A stretch of DNA of 64,000 nt from Gammaproteobacteria bacterium (GCA_018262975.1 JADFDG010000013.1:51471-115470), one strand, 5' to 3'; numbered from the stretch's first letter, positions 52,638 through 62,319 are shown. Notes: generated by a model not told the origin, from the letters alone. Numbers and translations are program-made.

Positions 52638-53621
52638 ATGAAACTGAAGAAACTGCTCGTCGCCGCGGCCGTGGCCGCCGGCACGGCCATGGCCCCGGCC
52701 GCCTTCGCCGCCGACGGCGCCGCCGTCGATCCGAAGCTGCCGTCCTACACCAAGACCACCGGCGTGTCCGGCAACCTGTCTTCGGTGGGCTCCGACACCC
52801 TGGCCAACCTGATGACGTTCTGGGCCGAGGACTTCAAGAAGCAGTACCCGAACGTGAACATCCAGATCCAGGCCGCCGGTTCCTCCACCGCGCCGCCGGC
52901 GCTGACCGAGGGCACCGCCAACCTGGGCCCGATGTCGCGCGAGATGAAGAGCAAGGAAATCGAGGCTTTCGAGAAGAAGCACGGCTACAAGCCGACCGCC
53001 GTGCCGGTAGCCATCGACGCCCTCGCGGTGTTCGTGCACAAGGACAACCCGATCAAGGGCATGACCATGGCGCAGGTTGACGCCGTGTTCTCCGCCACCC
53101 GCAAGTGCGGTGGCTCCGCCGACATCACCACCTGGGGTGGCCTGAACCTCAAGGGCGCCTGGGCCAACCGTGACATCCAGATGTTCGGCCGCAACTCGGT
53201 CTCCGGCACCTACGGCTACTTCAAGGAGCACGCCCTCTGCAAAGGCGACTTCAAGTCCAGCGTGAACGAGCAGCCGGGTTCGGCCTCGGTCGTGCAGTCG
53301 GTGGCCACCGGCATCAACGCCATCGGCTACTCGGGCATCGGCTACGCCACCAGCTCCGTGAAGGCCGTACCGATCCAGGGCAAGGATGGCATGACGTTCA
53401 TCCCGGCCACCGCCGAGAACGCCATCAAGGGCACCTACCCGCTGTCGCGCTACCTGTACGTCTACGTGAACAAGGCGCCGAACAAGCCGCTGCCGCCGCT
53501 GGAAGCCGAGTTCATCAAGCTGGTCCTTTCCAAGGAAGGCCAGAACACGGTGGTGAAGGACGGCTACATCCCGATGCCGGCCAAGGTCGCCGACAAGGTG
53601 CGCAAGCAGCTGGGTCTGTGA
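52638..53621 (+). CDS. pstS: Phosphate-binding periplasmic protein PstS
   Basis: Substrate-binding component of the high-affinity phosphate ABC transporter; 327 aa with signal peptide ([21 protein letters not shown]). Conserved [48 protein letters not shown] (phosphate-binding SSTAP loop) and [27 protein letters not shown]. Own Pho-box promoter upstream and a strong terminator downstream, giving PstS its own transcript and probably excess over PstCAB. Confidence 0.96.
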   Translation: MKLKKLLVAAAVAAGTAMAPAAFAADGAAVDPKLPSYTKTTGVSGNLSSVGSDTLANLMTFWAEDFKKQYPNVNIQIQAAGSSTAPPALTEGTANLGPMSREMKSKEIEAFEKKHGYKPTAVPVAIDALAVFVHKDNPIKGMTMAQVDAVFSATRKCGGSADITTWGGLNLKGAWANRDIQMFGRNSVSGTYGYFKEHALCKGDFKSSVNEQPGSASVVQSVATGINAIGYSGIGYATSSVKAVPIQGKDGMTFIPATAENAIKGTYPLSRYLYVYVNKAPNKPLPPLEAEFIKLVLSKEGQNTVVKDGYIPMPAKVADKVRKQLGL

Positions 53622-53642
53622 TCTGAAGCCCCCCCTTCCCAT

Positions 53643-53703
53643 GTAGCGAGGGGGCCATGCCCCCGATTCGAAAAGCGGGTCGGGGGCATGGCCCCCTCTC
53701 TAC
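53643..53703. repeat. REPIN between pstS and pstC
   Basis: Forward copy 53643-53666 and reverse copy 53680-53703, 21 bases after the pstS stop. Confidence 0.85.
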
Positions 53704-53736
53704 AAAGAGCGGTGGGGGCAGGACGGAACGGTTACA

Positions 53737-53773
53737 GGGGGGTGACGGTGACAGGCCGCACCCCCCTTTTTTT
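53737..53773 (+). terminator. Intrinsic terminator after pstS
   Basis: Stem GGGGGGTG / CACCCCCC (8 bp) with a 14-base loop, followed by seven T. The best terminator in the window. Confidence 0.9.
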
Positions 53774-53793
53774 GCCCCGGGGAAGGGGTATGC

Positions 53794-53827
53794 CTGTCAT
53801 TTGATTGTCACAAACCGGCCCGAGAAT
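53794..53827 (+). promoter_or_regulatory. Pho box and -10 of pstC
   Basis: CTGTCATTTGATTGTCAC (53794-53811), two PhoB half-sites, then -10 GAGAAT (53822-53827) after exactly 10 bp. The -10 ends 8 bases before the pstC ATG, so the transcript would be leaderless or nearly so. Confidence 0.9.
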
Positions 53828-53835
53828 CCCCGGCC

Positions 53836-56112
53836 ATGACTGATACCAGCCCTACCTCGACCCTTTCCTGGCTGACCCCCGAGCAATCGGCCAGCCTGCA
53901 GCGCCGTCGCAAGGCCAAGGAGTACCTGGCCCGCGGCACCATCATGCTGGGCGGCGTCGGCGTCATCGGCGCCATCGCGCTGATCTTCTTCTACCTCGTG
54001 TGGGAGGTGATGCCGCTGTTCAAGCCCTCGGCCATCGAGGACCGCGGCAGTTACAGCCTGCCGCTGGCCGCCGGCGACGACGGCCGCACGCTCTTCCTCG
54101 CCCTGGAAGAACAGAACGAAGTGGGCTCGCGGCTGAACGCCGCCGGCGAGCTGGTGTTCTTCGACGTGGCCGCCGGCACGGTCGGCAGCAGCACGCGCAT
54201 TGTCCACGCCGACGTGGCCACGCCGACCGCGGTGGCCAGCCCGGACACCGGTGGCGAGATGCTGGCGGTGGGCTTCAACGACGGCCGCGTGACCATCGTC
54301 AACCAGTCGTTCGCGGTGACCTGGCCGGATAACGTCAAGACGGTGACCAGCGAGATCGACTACCCGTACGGCGAAGCCGCGCTCGCGCCGTTCGGCGAGA
54401 GCGTCACCGCGCCGGTCACGCACCTGGCGCTGCGCATCGACGACGACACCTACCAGCTGGCCGCGCGCAACGGCAACGGCCAGGTGGTGGTCACGACGGT
54501 GGAATCCACCGAGAACATGATGACCGAAGAGGTGGAGATCACCGAGACGGCGCGTCGTGAATTCACCCTGACCGGCGACGTGCAGGCCATCCACCTGGAC
54601 AACGACGGCTGGTTCCTGTTCGTCGTGCACGCCAGCGGCGCCGTGCAGGTCTGGGACCTGCGCGAAGAAACCCCGGTGCAGCAGCAGGTGCAGCTGCCCG
54701 GCGACGCGCGCGCCACCACCAGCGCGATGCTGCTGGGCCACGTGTCACTGCTGGTGGGCGACGACAAGGGCCGCATCCACCAGTTGTTCATGGTGCGCGA
54801 TGCGCAGAACCACTACGCGCTGACGCACATCCGATCGATCGCGCTGGAAAACGCGCCGATCACCCGCCTGGTGCCGGAGCAGCGCCGCAAGTCTTTCGCT
54901 GCGCTGGATGCGCAGGGCCGCGTCGGCTTCTTCAGCGCCACTGCCGAGCGCCGCGCGCTCGACACCAAGGTATCCGACGCCGGCGACGCCACCATCGCCG
55001 TGTCGCCGCGCGGCGACCGCCTGCTGGTCATCGACGGCAAGCAGCTCGACGTGCATACCGTGCACAACGAGCACCCGGACGTGTCGTGGAAGGCGCTGTG
55101 GGGCAAGGTGTGGTACGAGGGCTACGACGAGCCGAAGTACATCTGGCAATCGTCCGCCGCGAACAACGACTTCGAGCCGAAGTTCTCGCTGACCCCGCTG
55201 GCCTTCGGCACGCTGAAGGCCGCCATCTTCGCGATGATCCTCGCCATGCCGCTGGCCATCTGCGGCGCGATCTTCACCGCGTACTTCATGGCGCCATCGC
55301 TGCGCAAGACCGTCAAGCCGACCATCGAACTGATGGCGGCGCTGCCGACGGTGATCCTCGGCTTCCTCGCCGGCCTGTGGCTGGCGCCTCTGTTCGAGCA
55401 GGCATTGCCGGCGGTGTTCACCATGCTCATCGTCACGCCGCTGTTCATCCTGGTGGCGGCGATGCTGTGGAACCAGGCGCCCGAGCGCCTGCGCCACCGC
55501 GTGCCGGACGGCTACGAGCCGATCCTGCTGATGCCGGTGATCGCGCTGGCGGTGGCGCTGCCGTTCCTGCTGTCGGGCTGGATGGAAACCACCTTCTTCG
55601 GCGGCGACGTGCGCGTGTGGCTCACCAACACCCTGGAGATCCCGTTCGACCAGCGCAACGCGCTGGTGGTGGGCTTCGCCATGGGCTTCGCGGTGATCCC
55701 CACCATCTATTCCATTGCCGAGGACGCGCTGTTCGAGGTGCCCAAGCACCTCACGCAGGGCTCGCTGGCGCTGGGCGCCACGCCGTGGCAGACGATGATG
55801 CGCGTGGTGCTGCCGACCGCCTCGCCGGGTATTTTCTCGGCGGTGATGATCGGCTTCGGCCGCGCGGTGGGCGAGACCATGATCGTGCTCATGGCCACCG
55901 GCAACACGCCGGTGATGACCATGAACATCTTCGAGGGCTTCCGCACGCTGTCGGCGAACATCGCCGTGGAGATGCCGGAATCGGAAGTGGGCAGCACGCA
56001 CTTCCGCATCCTGTTCCTCGCCGCGCTGGTGCTCTTCCTCTTCACCTTCCTGGTCAACACGACGGCGGAAATTGTCCGCCAGCGGTTGCGCAAGAAGTAC
56101 GGCACGCTGTAA
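53836..56112 (+). CDS. pstC: Phosphate ABC transporter permease PstC (long form)
   Basis: Inner-membrane permease, 758 aa, more than twice E. coli PstC (319). N-terminal helix IMLGGVGVIGAIALIFFYLVWEVM (about 36-59); a large periplasmic insertion (about 65-430) with propeller-like segments (NVKTVTSEIDYPYG, DVQAIHLDNDGWFLFVVHASGAVQVWDL); and the PstC permease core with PLAICGAIFTAYFMAP, AALPTVILGFLAGLWLAP, and the EAA loop LTQGSLALGATPWQTMMRVVLPTASPGIFSAVMIGFGRAVGETMIVL. Long PstC forms are frequent in gammaproteobacteria. ATG 53836 lacks a Shine-Dalgarno. Confidence 0.94.
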   Translation: MTDTSPTSTLSWLTPEQSASLQRRRKAKEYLARGTIMLGGVGVIGAIALIFFYLVWEVMPLFKPSAIEDRGSYSLPLAAGDDGRTLFLALEEQNEVGSRLNAAGELVFFDVAAGTVGSSTRIVHADVATPTAVASPDTGGEMLAVGFNDGRVTIVNQSFAVTWPDNVKTVTSEIDYPYGEAALAPFGESVTAPVTHLALRIDDDTYQLAARNGNGQVVVTTVESTENMMTEEVEITETARREFTLTGDVQAIHLDNDGWFLFVVHASGAVQVWDLREETPVQQQVQLPGDARATTSAMLLGHVSLLVGDDKGRIHQLFMVRDAQNHYALTHIRSIALENAPITRLVPEQRRKSFAALDAQGRVGFFSATAERRALDTKVSDAGDATIAVSPRGDRLLVIDGKQLDVHTVHNEHPDVSWKALWGKVWYEGYDEPKYIWQSSAANNDFEPKFSLTPLAFGTLKAAIFAMILAMPLAICGAIFTAYFMAPSLRKTVKPTIELMAALPTVILGFLAGLWLAPLFEQALPAVFTMLIVTPLFILVAAMLWNQAPERLRHRVPDGYEPILLMPVIALAVALPFLLSGWMETTFFGGDVRVWLTNTLEIPFDQRNALVVGFAMGFAVIPTIYSIAEDALFEVPKHLTQGSLALGATPWQTMMRVVLPTASPGIFSAVMIGFGRAVGETMIVLMATGNTPVMTMNIFEGFRTLSANIAVEMPESEVGSTHFRILFLAALVLFLFTFLVNTTAEIVRQRLRKKYGTL

Positions 56113-56124
56113 GGAGCCGGGACC

Positions 56125-57816
56125 ATGTCGATCAAGACCGTACAGAACAAGGGTCTCGGCCACTGGTATCGCCAGGGCACGCCGTGGATCTGGCTGAACG
56201 CCGGCGCGCTGGCCATCAGCCTGATGGCCGTGCTGGGCCTGCTGGGCTACATCTTCGCCAAGGGCATCGTGCACTTCTGGCCGCATGACGTCATGCAGGC
56301 CGAGTACGTGGCCGAGGACGGCTCGCGCGAAACGGTGCTCGGTGAAATTGCCGCCGACGAAGTGGTGGCCACCACGCGCCTGCGCGAGGCCGGCGAGTGG
56401 GTGCCCAACGACCACATCGAGAACGAGCGGCAGCTGGTCAAGGTCGGCAACCGTGACGTGTTCGGCCGCGATTTCCGCTGGGTGATCAGCGCGCGCCTCG
56501 AGAACGTGCAGTTCCCCACCGACGCCTGGCTGGTGGAGCGCCGCGAGTGGGGCAACTTCTACGGCCGCGTGGTCAACATCAAGGAGAACGGCAACGTCAT
56601 TGCCGAGGGCGAGGCCGCCTGGCCGGAGTTCGTGGCCCGCGTCGACCGCGCCAACGCGCTCGACGCGCAGATCGTCGATATCCAGAAAGGCGCCATCGGC
56701 CGCATCAACTACGGCATCGAACAACTGCGCCTCGAAGAGAAGAAGCTGGCGCTGGAGCACGCGCCGGCGCCGGTGCCGGCAGATGCGCTCGCCGACATCG
56801 AGACCCGTCGCAAGGCCCTGCAGGCCGACTACGAAGTGCTCACCGCCGAGCTCGGCAACCTCTACGACCAGATGAAGCGCGATGCGGTCACGCTGCGCAC
56901 CACCACTGGCAGCGAGCATGAAATCCCGCTGGCGAAGATCGTGTTCGTCGAGCGCCCGAACGCCCTCAGCCTGCCGGAAAAGATCGGCCACTTCGGTCAC
57001 AAACTGTGGGAGTTCGTCAGCGCCGACCCGCGCGAGTCGAACACCGAGGGCGGCATCTTCCCGGCCATCTTCGGCACCGTGATGATGGTGTTCCTGATGA
57101 CGCTGATCGTCACGCCGTTCGGCGTGATCGCCGCCATCTACCTGCGCGAGTACGCCAGCCAGGGCTGGATGACGCGCACCGTGCGCATCGCCGTGAACAA
57201 CCTCGCCGGCGTGCCGTCGATCGTGTACGGCGTGTTCGGCCTGGGCTTCTTCGTGTACTTCCTCGGCGGCAACCTCGACGCGCTGTTCTACCCGGAAGCG
57301 GCGCCGGCGCCGGTGTTCGGCACCCCGGGCCTGATGTGGGCGTCGCTGACGCTGGCGCTGCTCACCGTGCCGGTGGTGATCGTGGCCACCGAGGAAGGAC
57401 TGTCGCGCGTGCCGAAATCCATCCGCGAGGGCTCGCTGGCGCTGGGCGCCACCAAGGCCGAAACGCTGTGGCGGATCATCCTGCCGATCGTCAGCCCGGC
57501 GATCATGACCGGCATGATCCTCGCCATCGCGCGCGCCGCCGGCGAAGTGGCGCCGCTGATGCTGGTGGGCGTGGTGAAACTGGCGCCGACCCTGCCGCTG
57601 GACGCCAACGCACCGTTCCTGCACCTGGACCGCAAGTTCATGCACCTGGGCTTCCACATCTACGACGTGGGCTTCCAGAGCCCCAACGTCGAGGCAGCCC
57701 GCCCGCTGGTCTACGCGACGGCATTCCTGCTGGTGGCGGTGGTGGCGGCGCTGAACATCGTCGCCATCGTCATCCGCAACCGCCTGCGCGAAAAGAACAA
57801 GCAGCTGGAAAACTAA
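56125..57816 (+). CDS. pstA: Phosphate ABC transporter permease PstA (long form)
   Basis: Partner permease, 563 aa (E. coli 296). N-terminal helix AGALAISLMAVLGLLGYIFAKGI (about 25-47), a periplasmic insertion with a coiled-coil segment (about 60-290; EQLRLEEKKLALEHAPAP), and the permease core with GGIFPAIFGTVMMVFLMTLIVTPFGVIAAIYLREYA, NLAGVPSIVYGVFGLGFFVYF and IREGSLALGATKAETLWRIILPIVSPAIMTGMILAIARAAGEVAPLML. 12 bp after pstC. Confidence 0.95.
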   Translation: MSIKTVQNKGLGHWYRQGTPWIWLNAGALAISLMAVLGLLGYIFAKGIVHFWPHDVMQAEYVAEDGSRETVLGEIAADEVVATTRLREAGEWVPNDHIENERQLVKVGNRDVFGRDFRWVISARLENVQFPTDAWLVERREWGNFYGRVVNIKENGNVIAEGEAAWPEFVARVDRANALDAQIVDIQKGAIGRINYGIEQLRLEEKKLALEHAPAPVPADALADIETRRKALQADYEVLTAELGNLYDQMKRDAVTLRTTTGSEHEIPLAKIVFVERPNALSLPEKIGHFGHKLWEFVSADPRESNTEGGIFPAIFGTVMMVFLMTLIVTPFGVIAAIYLREYASQGWMTRTVRIAVNNLAGVPSIVYGVFGLGFFVYFLGGNLDALFYPEAAPAPVFGTPGLMWASLTLALLTVPVVIVATEEGLSRVPKSIREGSLALGATKAETLWRIILPIVSPAIMTGMILAIARAAGEVAPLMLVGVVKLAPTLPLDANAPFLHLDRKFMHLGFHIYDVGFQSPNVEAARPLVYATAFLLVAVVAALNIVAIVIRNRLREKNKQLEN

Positions 57817-57825
57817 CGCTAGCCC

Positions 57826-58695
57826 ATGAGTGCCGCCAACATGTCTCTTGATGCACAATCGCCGGACCACACCGCGAAGACCCACGCCATGGACATCAGC
57901 GCCCTGGGCCGCACCGCCGGCCAGCGTCGCCTGGAAGACGAGGACATCGCCATCGAGGTGCGCGACCTCGACCTGTTCTACGGCCAGAAGCAGGCGCTGT
58001 ACGGCGTGAACATGCAGATCGCCCGCAAGCGCGTGACCGCCTTCATCGGCCCGTCGGGCTGCGGCAAGTCCACGCTGCTGCGCTGCTTCAACCGCATGAA
58101 CGACCTGGTGGACGGCTGCAGCATCAAGGGCGAGATCGTGCTGGACGGCACCAACATCTTCGAGCGCAGCGTGGACATCACCGACCTGCGCCGCCGCGTG
58201 GGCATGGTGTTCCAGAAACCGAACCCGTTCCCCAAGTCCATCTACGAGAACGTGGCCTACGGCCTGCGCCTGCAGGGCGTGAACAAGAAGCGCGTGCTTG
58301 ACGAAGTGGTGGAGAAATCCCTGCGCCGCGCCGCCCTGTGGGACGAAGTGAAGGACCGCCTGCACGAGTCCGCGCTGGGCCTGTCCGGCGGCCAGCAGCA
58401 GCGCCTGGTGATCGCCCGCGCCGTGGCGGTGGAACCGGAAGTGCTGCTGCTGGACGAACCGGCCTCGGCACTGGACCCGATCTCCACGCTGAAGATCGAG
58501 GAGCTCATCTACGAGCTCAAGGACAAGTACACCATCGCCATCGTCACCCACAACATGCAGCAGGCCGCGCGCGTGTCCGACTACACGGCGTTCATGTTCA
58601 TGGGGGAACTGGTGGAATTCGGCGACACCGACAGCATCTTCACCAACCCGGCGAAGAAGCAGACCGAGGATTACATCACCGGCCGTTACGGTTGA
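57826..58695 (+). CDS. pstB: Phosphate ABC transporter ATPase PstB
   Basis: Energises the transporter; 289 aa. An N-terminal extension of about 40 residues precedes the ABC domain (three ATGs at 57826, 57841 and 57889 are possible starts). Walker [11 protein letters not shown]-loop [18 protein letters not shown], signature [14 protein letters not shown], Walker [14 protein letters not shown] and H-loop IVTHNMQQA. Terminates GRYG. phoU follows after a REPIN. Confidence 0.96.
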   Translation: MSAANMSLDAQSPDHTAKTHAMDISALGRTAGQRRLEDEDIAIEVRDLDLFYGQKQALYGVNMQIARKRVTAFIGPSGCGKSTLLRCFNRMNDLVDGCSIKGEIVLDGTNIFERSVDITDLRRRVGMVFQKPNPFPKSIYENVAYGLRLQGVNKKRVLDEVVEKSLRRAALWDEVKDRLHESALGLSGGQQQRLVIARAVAVEPEVLLLDEPASALDPISTLKIEELIYELKDKYTIAIVTHNMQQAARVSDYTAFMFMGELVEFGDTDSIFTNPAKKQTEDYITGRYG

Positions 58696-58704
58696 CACAC
58701 CGTT

Positions 58705-58764
58705 GTAGGGAGGGGGCCATGCCCCCGATGGAAAGAACAATCGGGGGCATGGCCCCCTCGCTAC
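58705..58764. repeat. REPIN between pstB and phoU
   Basis: Forward copy 58705-58728 and reverse copy 58741-58764, 9 bases after the pstB stop and 19 bases before the phoU start. Confidence 0.85.
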
Positions 58765-58783
58765 ATGGGTTGGGGGTAGGAAG

Positions 58784-59500
58784 ATGAAAAAGGAAGACTA
58801 CACGCACCACATCTCGCAGCAGTTCAATACCGAGCTGGAAACCCTGCGCACCCACCTGATGGAAATGGGCGGTCTGGTGGAGAAACAGCTGGCCGACGCC
58901 ATCAGCGCGCTGGTAGATGGCGACTCGGGGCTGGCCGCCGAAGTGCTGCGCATGGAGCCGAAGATCAATGCCCTGGAAGTGCTGATTGACGACGAGTGCC
59001 AGCGCATCCTCGCCAAGCGCCAGCCGGCGGCGTCCGACCTGCGCCTGATCCTCGCGGTGAGCAAGAGCACCGCCGACCTCGAGCGCATCGGCGACGAGTC
59101 GGCAAAGATCGCCAAGATGGCCATCAACCTGGCCGAGGAAGGCGCCAGCCCTAGCGGTTACGTCGAGGCGCGCCACATCGGCACGCTGGTGCGCCGCATG
59201 GTGCACGACACCCTCGACGCCTTCGCGCGTTTCGACGCCGGGAAGGCCGTGCAGGTGGCGCGCTCGGACAAGGAAGTGGACGGCGAGTACAAGAGCGCCA
59301 TGCGCGCGCTGGTGACGTTCATGATGGAAGACCCGCGCTCGATCTCGCGGGTGCTGTCGGTGATGTGGTCGCTGCGCGCGCTGGAGCGGATCGGTGACCA
59401 CGCGCGCAACGTGTCCGAGCAGGTGATCTACCTGGTGAAGGGGAAGGATGTGCGGCATACGCCGCTGGATGAGGTCGAGGAAAAGATTGTGCGCGGGTGA
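58784..59500 (+). CDS. phoU: Phosphate-signalling protein PhoU
   Basis: Cytoplasmic regulator linking PstB to the PhoR/PhoB system; 238 aa. Two three-helix repeats with the metal-binding ER(I/V)GD motifs: LERIGDESAKIAKMAINL (about 104-121) and LERIGDHARNVSEQVIYLVKG (about 204-224). RBS GGTAGGAAG. Operon: pstCAB-phoU. PhoB and PhoR genes are not in the window. Confidence 0.96.
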   Translation: MKKEDYTHHISQQFNTELETLRTHLMEMGGLVEKQLADAISALVDGDSGLAAEVLRMEPKINALEVLIDDECQRILAKRQPAASDLRLILAVSKSTADLERIGDESAKIAKMAINLAEEGASPSGYVEARHIGTLVRRMVHDTLDAFARFDAGKAVQVARSDKEVDGEYKSAMRALVTFMMEDPRSISRVLSVMWSLRALERIGDHARNVSEQVIYLVKGKDVRHTPLDEVEEKIVRG

Positions 59501-59514
59501 CGCCGGCGTGCCGC

Positions 59515-59640
59515 GGCGGGCGGGAGTTGGCGCCGGTGGCTGATCGCTGCGGCGTGGTGCGTCCACGGCCGGTAGTACATCTCCACGCGCTCAGCGCACC
59601 CCGCCTGCGCTAACGCCACCTTTGCCAACTCCCGCCCGCC
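59515..59640. repeat. Long imperfect palindrome downstream of phoU
   Basis: Arms of 17 bp, GGCGGGCGGGAGTTGGC (59515-59531) and GCCAACTCCCGCCCGCC (59624-59640), pair perfectly. Beyond a 3-base mismatch the stem continues as GGTGGC/GCCACC, making a 126-bp element. No second copy was seen in the window. It could be a large terminator-like structure or a miniature mobile element. Confidence 0.6.
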
Positions 59641-59703
59641 TGGCAGGGCGGCGGATCCCGGTGGGGGGGTTGGCAAGAGCGGGAAGCCCGGGGTGGCGGC
59701 GGG

Positions 59704-59709
59704 TATAAT
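59704..59709 (+). promoter_or_regulatory. -10 TATAAT of rluF, likely leaderless
   Basis: TATAAT ends 8 bases before the rluF ATG; no Shine-Dalgarno. The bases after it (CGCGGCCC) resemble those in front of uvrD. Confidence 0.55.
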
Positions 59710-59717
59710 CGCGGCCC

Positions 59718-60428
59718 ATGAGGCTCAACAAGTTCATTTCGGAATCGGGGCTGTGCTCGCGGCGGGAGGCGGATGCGCTGATCGCGGCCGGGCAGGTGTC
59801 CGTCAATGGCCGGCCGGCGGAGCTGGGCACCCAGGTCAACGAGGGTGATGACGTGCGCGTCAACGGCCAGCCGGTCGGGGCGAAGAAGAAGCATGTCTAC
59901 ATCGCCCTGAACAAGCCGGTGGGGGTGACCTGCACCACCGACCAGCGTGACCCGACCAACATCATCGATTATCTCGGCCACGAAGAGCGCATCTTCCCGG
60001 TGGGGCGCCTGGACAAGGATTCCGACGGGCTGATCCTGCTCACCAACAACGGCGACATCGTCAACGACATCCTGCGCGCGGCCAACCACCACGAGAAGGA
60101 ATACGTGGTGAGCGTGGACAAGCCGCTGACCCCCGAGTTCATCGAGGGCATGGCCGGCGGGGTACCGATCCTCGGCCAGGTGACCCGCCGCTGCCGCGTG
60201 CAGAAGATCGACCGCCACACCTTCCGCATCGTGCTCACCCAGGGCCTCAACCGGCAGATCCGCCGCATGTGCGAGCACTTCGGCTACCAGGTGCAGCGCC
60301 TGACCCGGGTGCGGATCATGAACATCCGCCTGGGCAACCTGCAGCAGGGCCAGTGGCGCAACCTGCGCGACGACGAGCTGGAGGGGTTGCTGCCGGGGCG
60401 GAACCTGGTCGCCCTGCGTAACCCGTAA
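59718..60428 (+). CDS. rluF: 23S rRNA pseudouridine synthase RluF
   Basis: 236 aa. N-terminal S4 RNA-binding domain ([30 protein letters not shown], about 2-31), then the RsuA/RluB/RluF catalytic domain with [17 protein letters not shown] (Asp in GRLDxDSxGLLLLT, about 96-112) and [23 protein letters not shown]. The [20 protein letters not shown] and EWRDL-like terminal segments match RluF best. Start ATG 59718. The stop is directly followed by a REP. Confidence 0.92.
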   Translation: MRLNKFISESGLCSRREADALIAAGQVSVNGRPAELGTQVNEGDDVRVNGQPVGAKKKHVYIALNKPVGVTCTTDQRDPTNIIDYLGHEERIFPVGRLDKDSDGLILLTNNGDIVNDILRAANHHEKEYVVSVDKPLTPEFIEGMAGGVPILGQVTRRCRVQKIDRHTFRIVLTQGLNRQIRRMCEHFGYQVQRLTRVRIMNIRLGNLQQGQWRNLRDDELEGLLPGRNLVALRNP

Positions 60429-60429
60429 A

Positions 60430-60496
60430 TCGGGGGCATGGCCCCCTCTCTACGAAGAGCGGGGCGAGAGCGTCGGGGGCATGGCCCCCTCGCTAC
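60430..60496 (-). repeat. Two REP elements in tandem (both reverse) after rluF
   Basis: Copies at 60430-60453 and 60473-60496, same orientation, unlike the inverted pairs elsewhere. The first begins 2 bases after the rluF stop. Confidence 0.85.
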
Positions 60497-60572
60497 GGGG
60501 ATGGGAGTTGTATAAGGTTGCAGCTTGCGCCGGCGTTGGCCGGCACCGACAGAAGAAGAAGCAGTAACCCCC

Positions 60573-61802
60573 ATGGATCTTGCGCAGTTCTGGGCCGAAC
60601 TCTACGCCCGCCCCGACTTCTGGGGTTTCGTCACCATCCCGTTCACCGCGGCCATCGTCACCTGGATCCACGTGTGGATGGCCATGCAGATGGTGTTCTG
60701 GCCGCTGGAATTCTGGGGCAAGCCGCCCTTCCTGGGCTGGCAGGGCATCATCCCGCGCAAGGCCAGGAAGATGGCCGGCATCGTCGTCGACAAGTCGCTG
60801 GCCAAGCTCGGCTCGCTCGACGAGTTCTTCACCGAGATGGAACCGGAGAAGATCGCCGCGCACATGGCCAAGGCCGTGAGCGACCGCGTGGAGGAATTCA
60901 CCGACGAGATCATGGCCGAGCGCAACCCGGTGCTGTGGGAGAACCTGCCCAGCATCGTCAAGCAGCGCGTCTACTCGCGCGTGCGCAAGCAGATCCCCGA
61001 GGTGATGGACGAAGTCATGCACCAGATGCATGCCAACGTGAACGACCTTGTCGACATCAAGTCGCTGGTGGTCAAGCTGCTCGACCAGGACAAGGCGCTG
61101 ATGGTGCGCATGTTCAAGGAAGTGGGGCAGAACGAAATCAACTTCGTCATCAACGTCAGCTTCTGGATTGGCTTGGGTTTCGGCCTGGTGCAGATGGTGA
61201 TGTGGTACTTCGTACCGTGGGAAATGGGCCTGCCGCTGTACGCCGCGGTGCTGGGCCTGGCCACCAACTGGATCGCGCTGAACATGGTGTTCCGCCCGCT
61301 GAACCCGGTGAAGATCGGCCCGTGGAAAATCCAGGGCGTGTTCCTCAAGCGCCAGGCGGAAGTGGCCGACCACTACGCCATGCTCACCACCACCGAGATG
61401 CTCACGGTGGGCAACATCATGAAGGAAATCCTCACCGGCGACCGTGCCCACCGCACCCACGTACTCATCAAGAAGGCGATGAGCCCGCTGGTGGACTCCG
61501 TTCCGGTACGCACTGCCGCGCAGATGACCATGGGCCCGGCCGGCTACGCCCAGCTGCGCAACACCATCGCCGAAAAGGCCGCGCACATGTCCATGGAGCC
61601 GCTCTCCGAGCCGGCGTTCAACAAGGAGCGCGGCAAGGTGCTGCAGCGCATCCTGTCCGAACGCATGAAGGCGCTGAGCTCCGCCGAATTCCAGGACCTC
61701 CTGCGCCCGGCCTTCCAGGAAGACGAGTGGATCTTCCTGGTGCTGGGCGCGGTGACAGGCCTGTTCGCCGGCACCCTTCAGCTCATCATCGGCTTCCATT
61801 AA
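60573..61802 (+). CDS. DUF445-family membrane protein
   Basis: 409 aa. ATG 60573 (the upstream RBS AGAAGAAGAAG is rather distant). N-terminal helix FVTIPFTAAIVTWIHVWMAMQMVFWPLEF with GWQGIIPRKARKMAGIVVD (about 47-65), the DUF445 hallmark, then a soluble coiled-coil-like region (about 70-200), a middle membrane pair (INFVINVSFWIGLGFGLVQMVMWYF and LYAAVLGLATNWIALNMVF, the second hallmark), and a C-terminal helix DEWIFLVLGAVTGLFAGTLQLIIGFH. Function not established. Confidence 0.88.
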   Translation: MDLAQFWAELYARPDFWGFVTIPFTAAIVTWIHVWMAMQMVFWPLEFWGKPPFLGWQGIIPRKARKMAGIVVDKSLAKLGSLDEFFTEMEPEKIAAHMAKAVSDRVEEFTDEIMAERNPVLWENLPSIVKQRVYSRVRKQIPEVMDEVMHQMHANVNDLVDIKSLVVKLLDQDKALMVRMFKEVGQNEINFVINVSFWIGLGFGLVQMVMWYFVPWEMGLPLYAAVLGLATNWIALNMVFRPLNPVKIGPWKIQGVFLKRQAEVADHYAMLTTTEMLTVGNIMKEILTGDRAHRTHVLIKKAMSPLVDSVPVRTAAQMTMGPAGYAQLRNTIAEKAAHMSMEPLSEPAFNKERGKVLQRILSERMKALSSAEFQDLLRPAFQEDEWIFLVLGAVTGLFAGTLQLIIGFH

Positions 61803-61839
61803 GCGGGCACGCCACGGCGAACACAGCGGAGTTGCACTG

Positions 61840-62319
61840 ATGAGCGCCCCCGGTGACATGCCCGTGATCTTCCGCCTGTTCTGGATCGCGCCGATCCTCG
61901 GCGGCGCGCTGCTCATGCTGTCCGCCCTGCAGGACGTGCAACGCGCGGAAGACTCCGCCGGCTGGACCCCCGTGCAAGCCGAGATCACCCGCGTGGGCGG
62001 CCAGAAGCGCCGCTGGTGGAGCACCAAGCGTTGGGGGAGCTACCGCTGGGAGCTGGGCGGCCAGGCCTACGAGGGCAGCGAAATCGCCTGCTGCGGCGCC
62101 GACTGGAACGACCTGTTCGAGGAAACCGGCGAGAAGAAGCCCGGCGACCCGGTGACTGCCTGGGTCAATCCCGCCGACCCCACCATGGCCGTGCTCAGCA
62201 CCGGCGTGCGCACCGGCTGCTGGCTCAGCGTACTGGCCGGCATCGCCCTCATCGTCGCCGGTGTGGTGGTGCGGAAGCGGATACTGGTGGACGAGGTCGG
62301 ACAGGGGCGGGGGATGTAG
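61840..62319 (+). CDS. DUF3592-like membrane protein
   Basis: 159 aa. Two hydrophobic segments ([21 protein letters not shown] and [19 protein letters not shown]) flank an extracytoplasmic domain with [43 protein letters not shown] and [23 protein letters not shown], the DUF3592 pattern. Last 71 bp overlap the 3' end of the convergent integrase gene. Start ATG 61840 with GCGGAG about 12 bases upstream. Confidence 0.78.
   Translation: MSAPGDMPVIFRLFWIAPILGGALLMLSALQDVQRAEDSAGWTPVQAEITRVGGQKRRWWSTKRWGSYRWELGGQAYEGSEIACCGADWNDLFEETGEKKPGDPVTAWVNPADPTMAVLSTGVRTGCWLSVLAGIALIVAGVVVRKRILVDEVGQGRGM

Noticed and set aside
59515..59640. Long palindrome as an integron attC
   Set aside because: It is far from intI, and neither end carries RYYYAAC and GTTRRRY in the required places.
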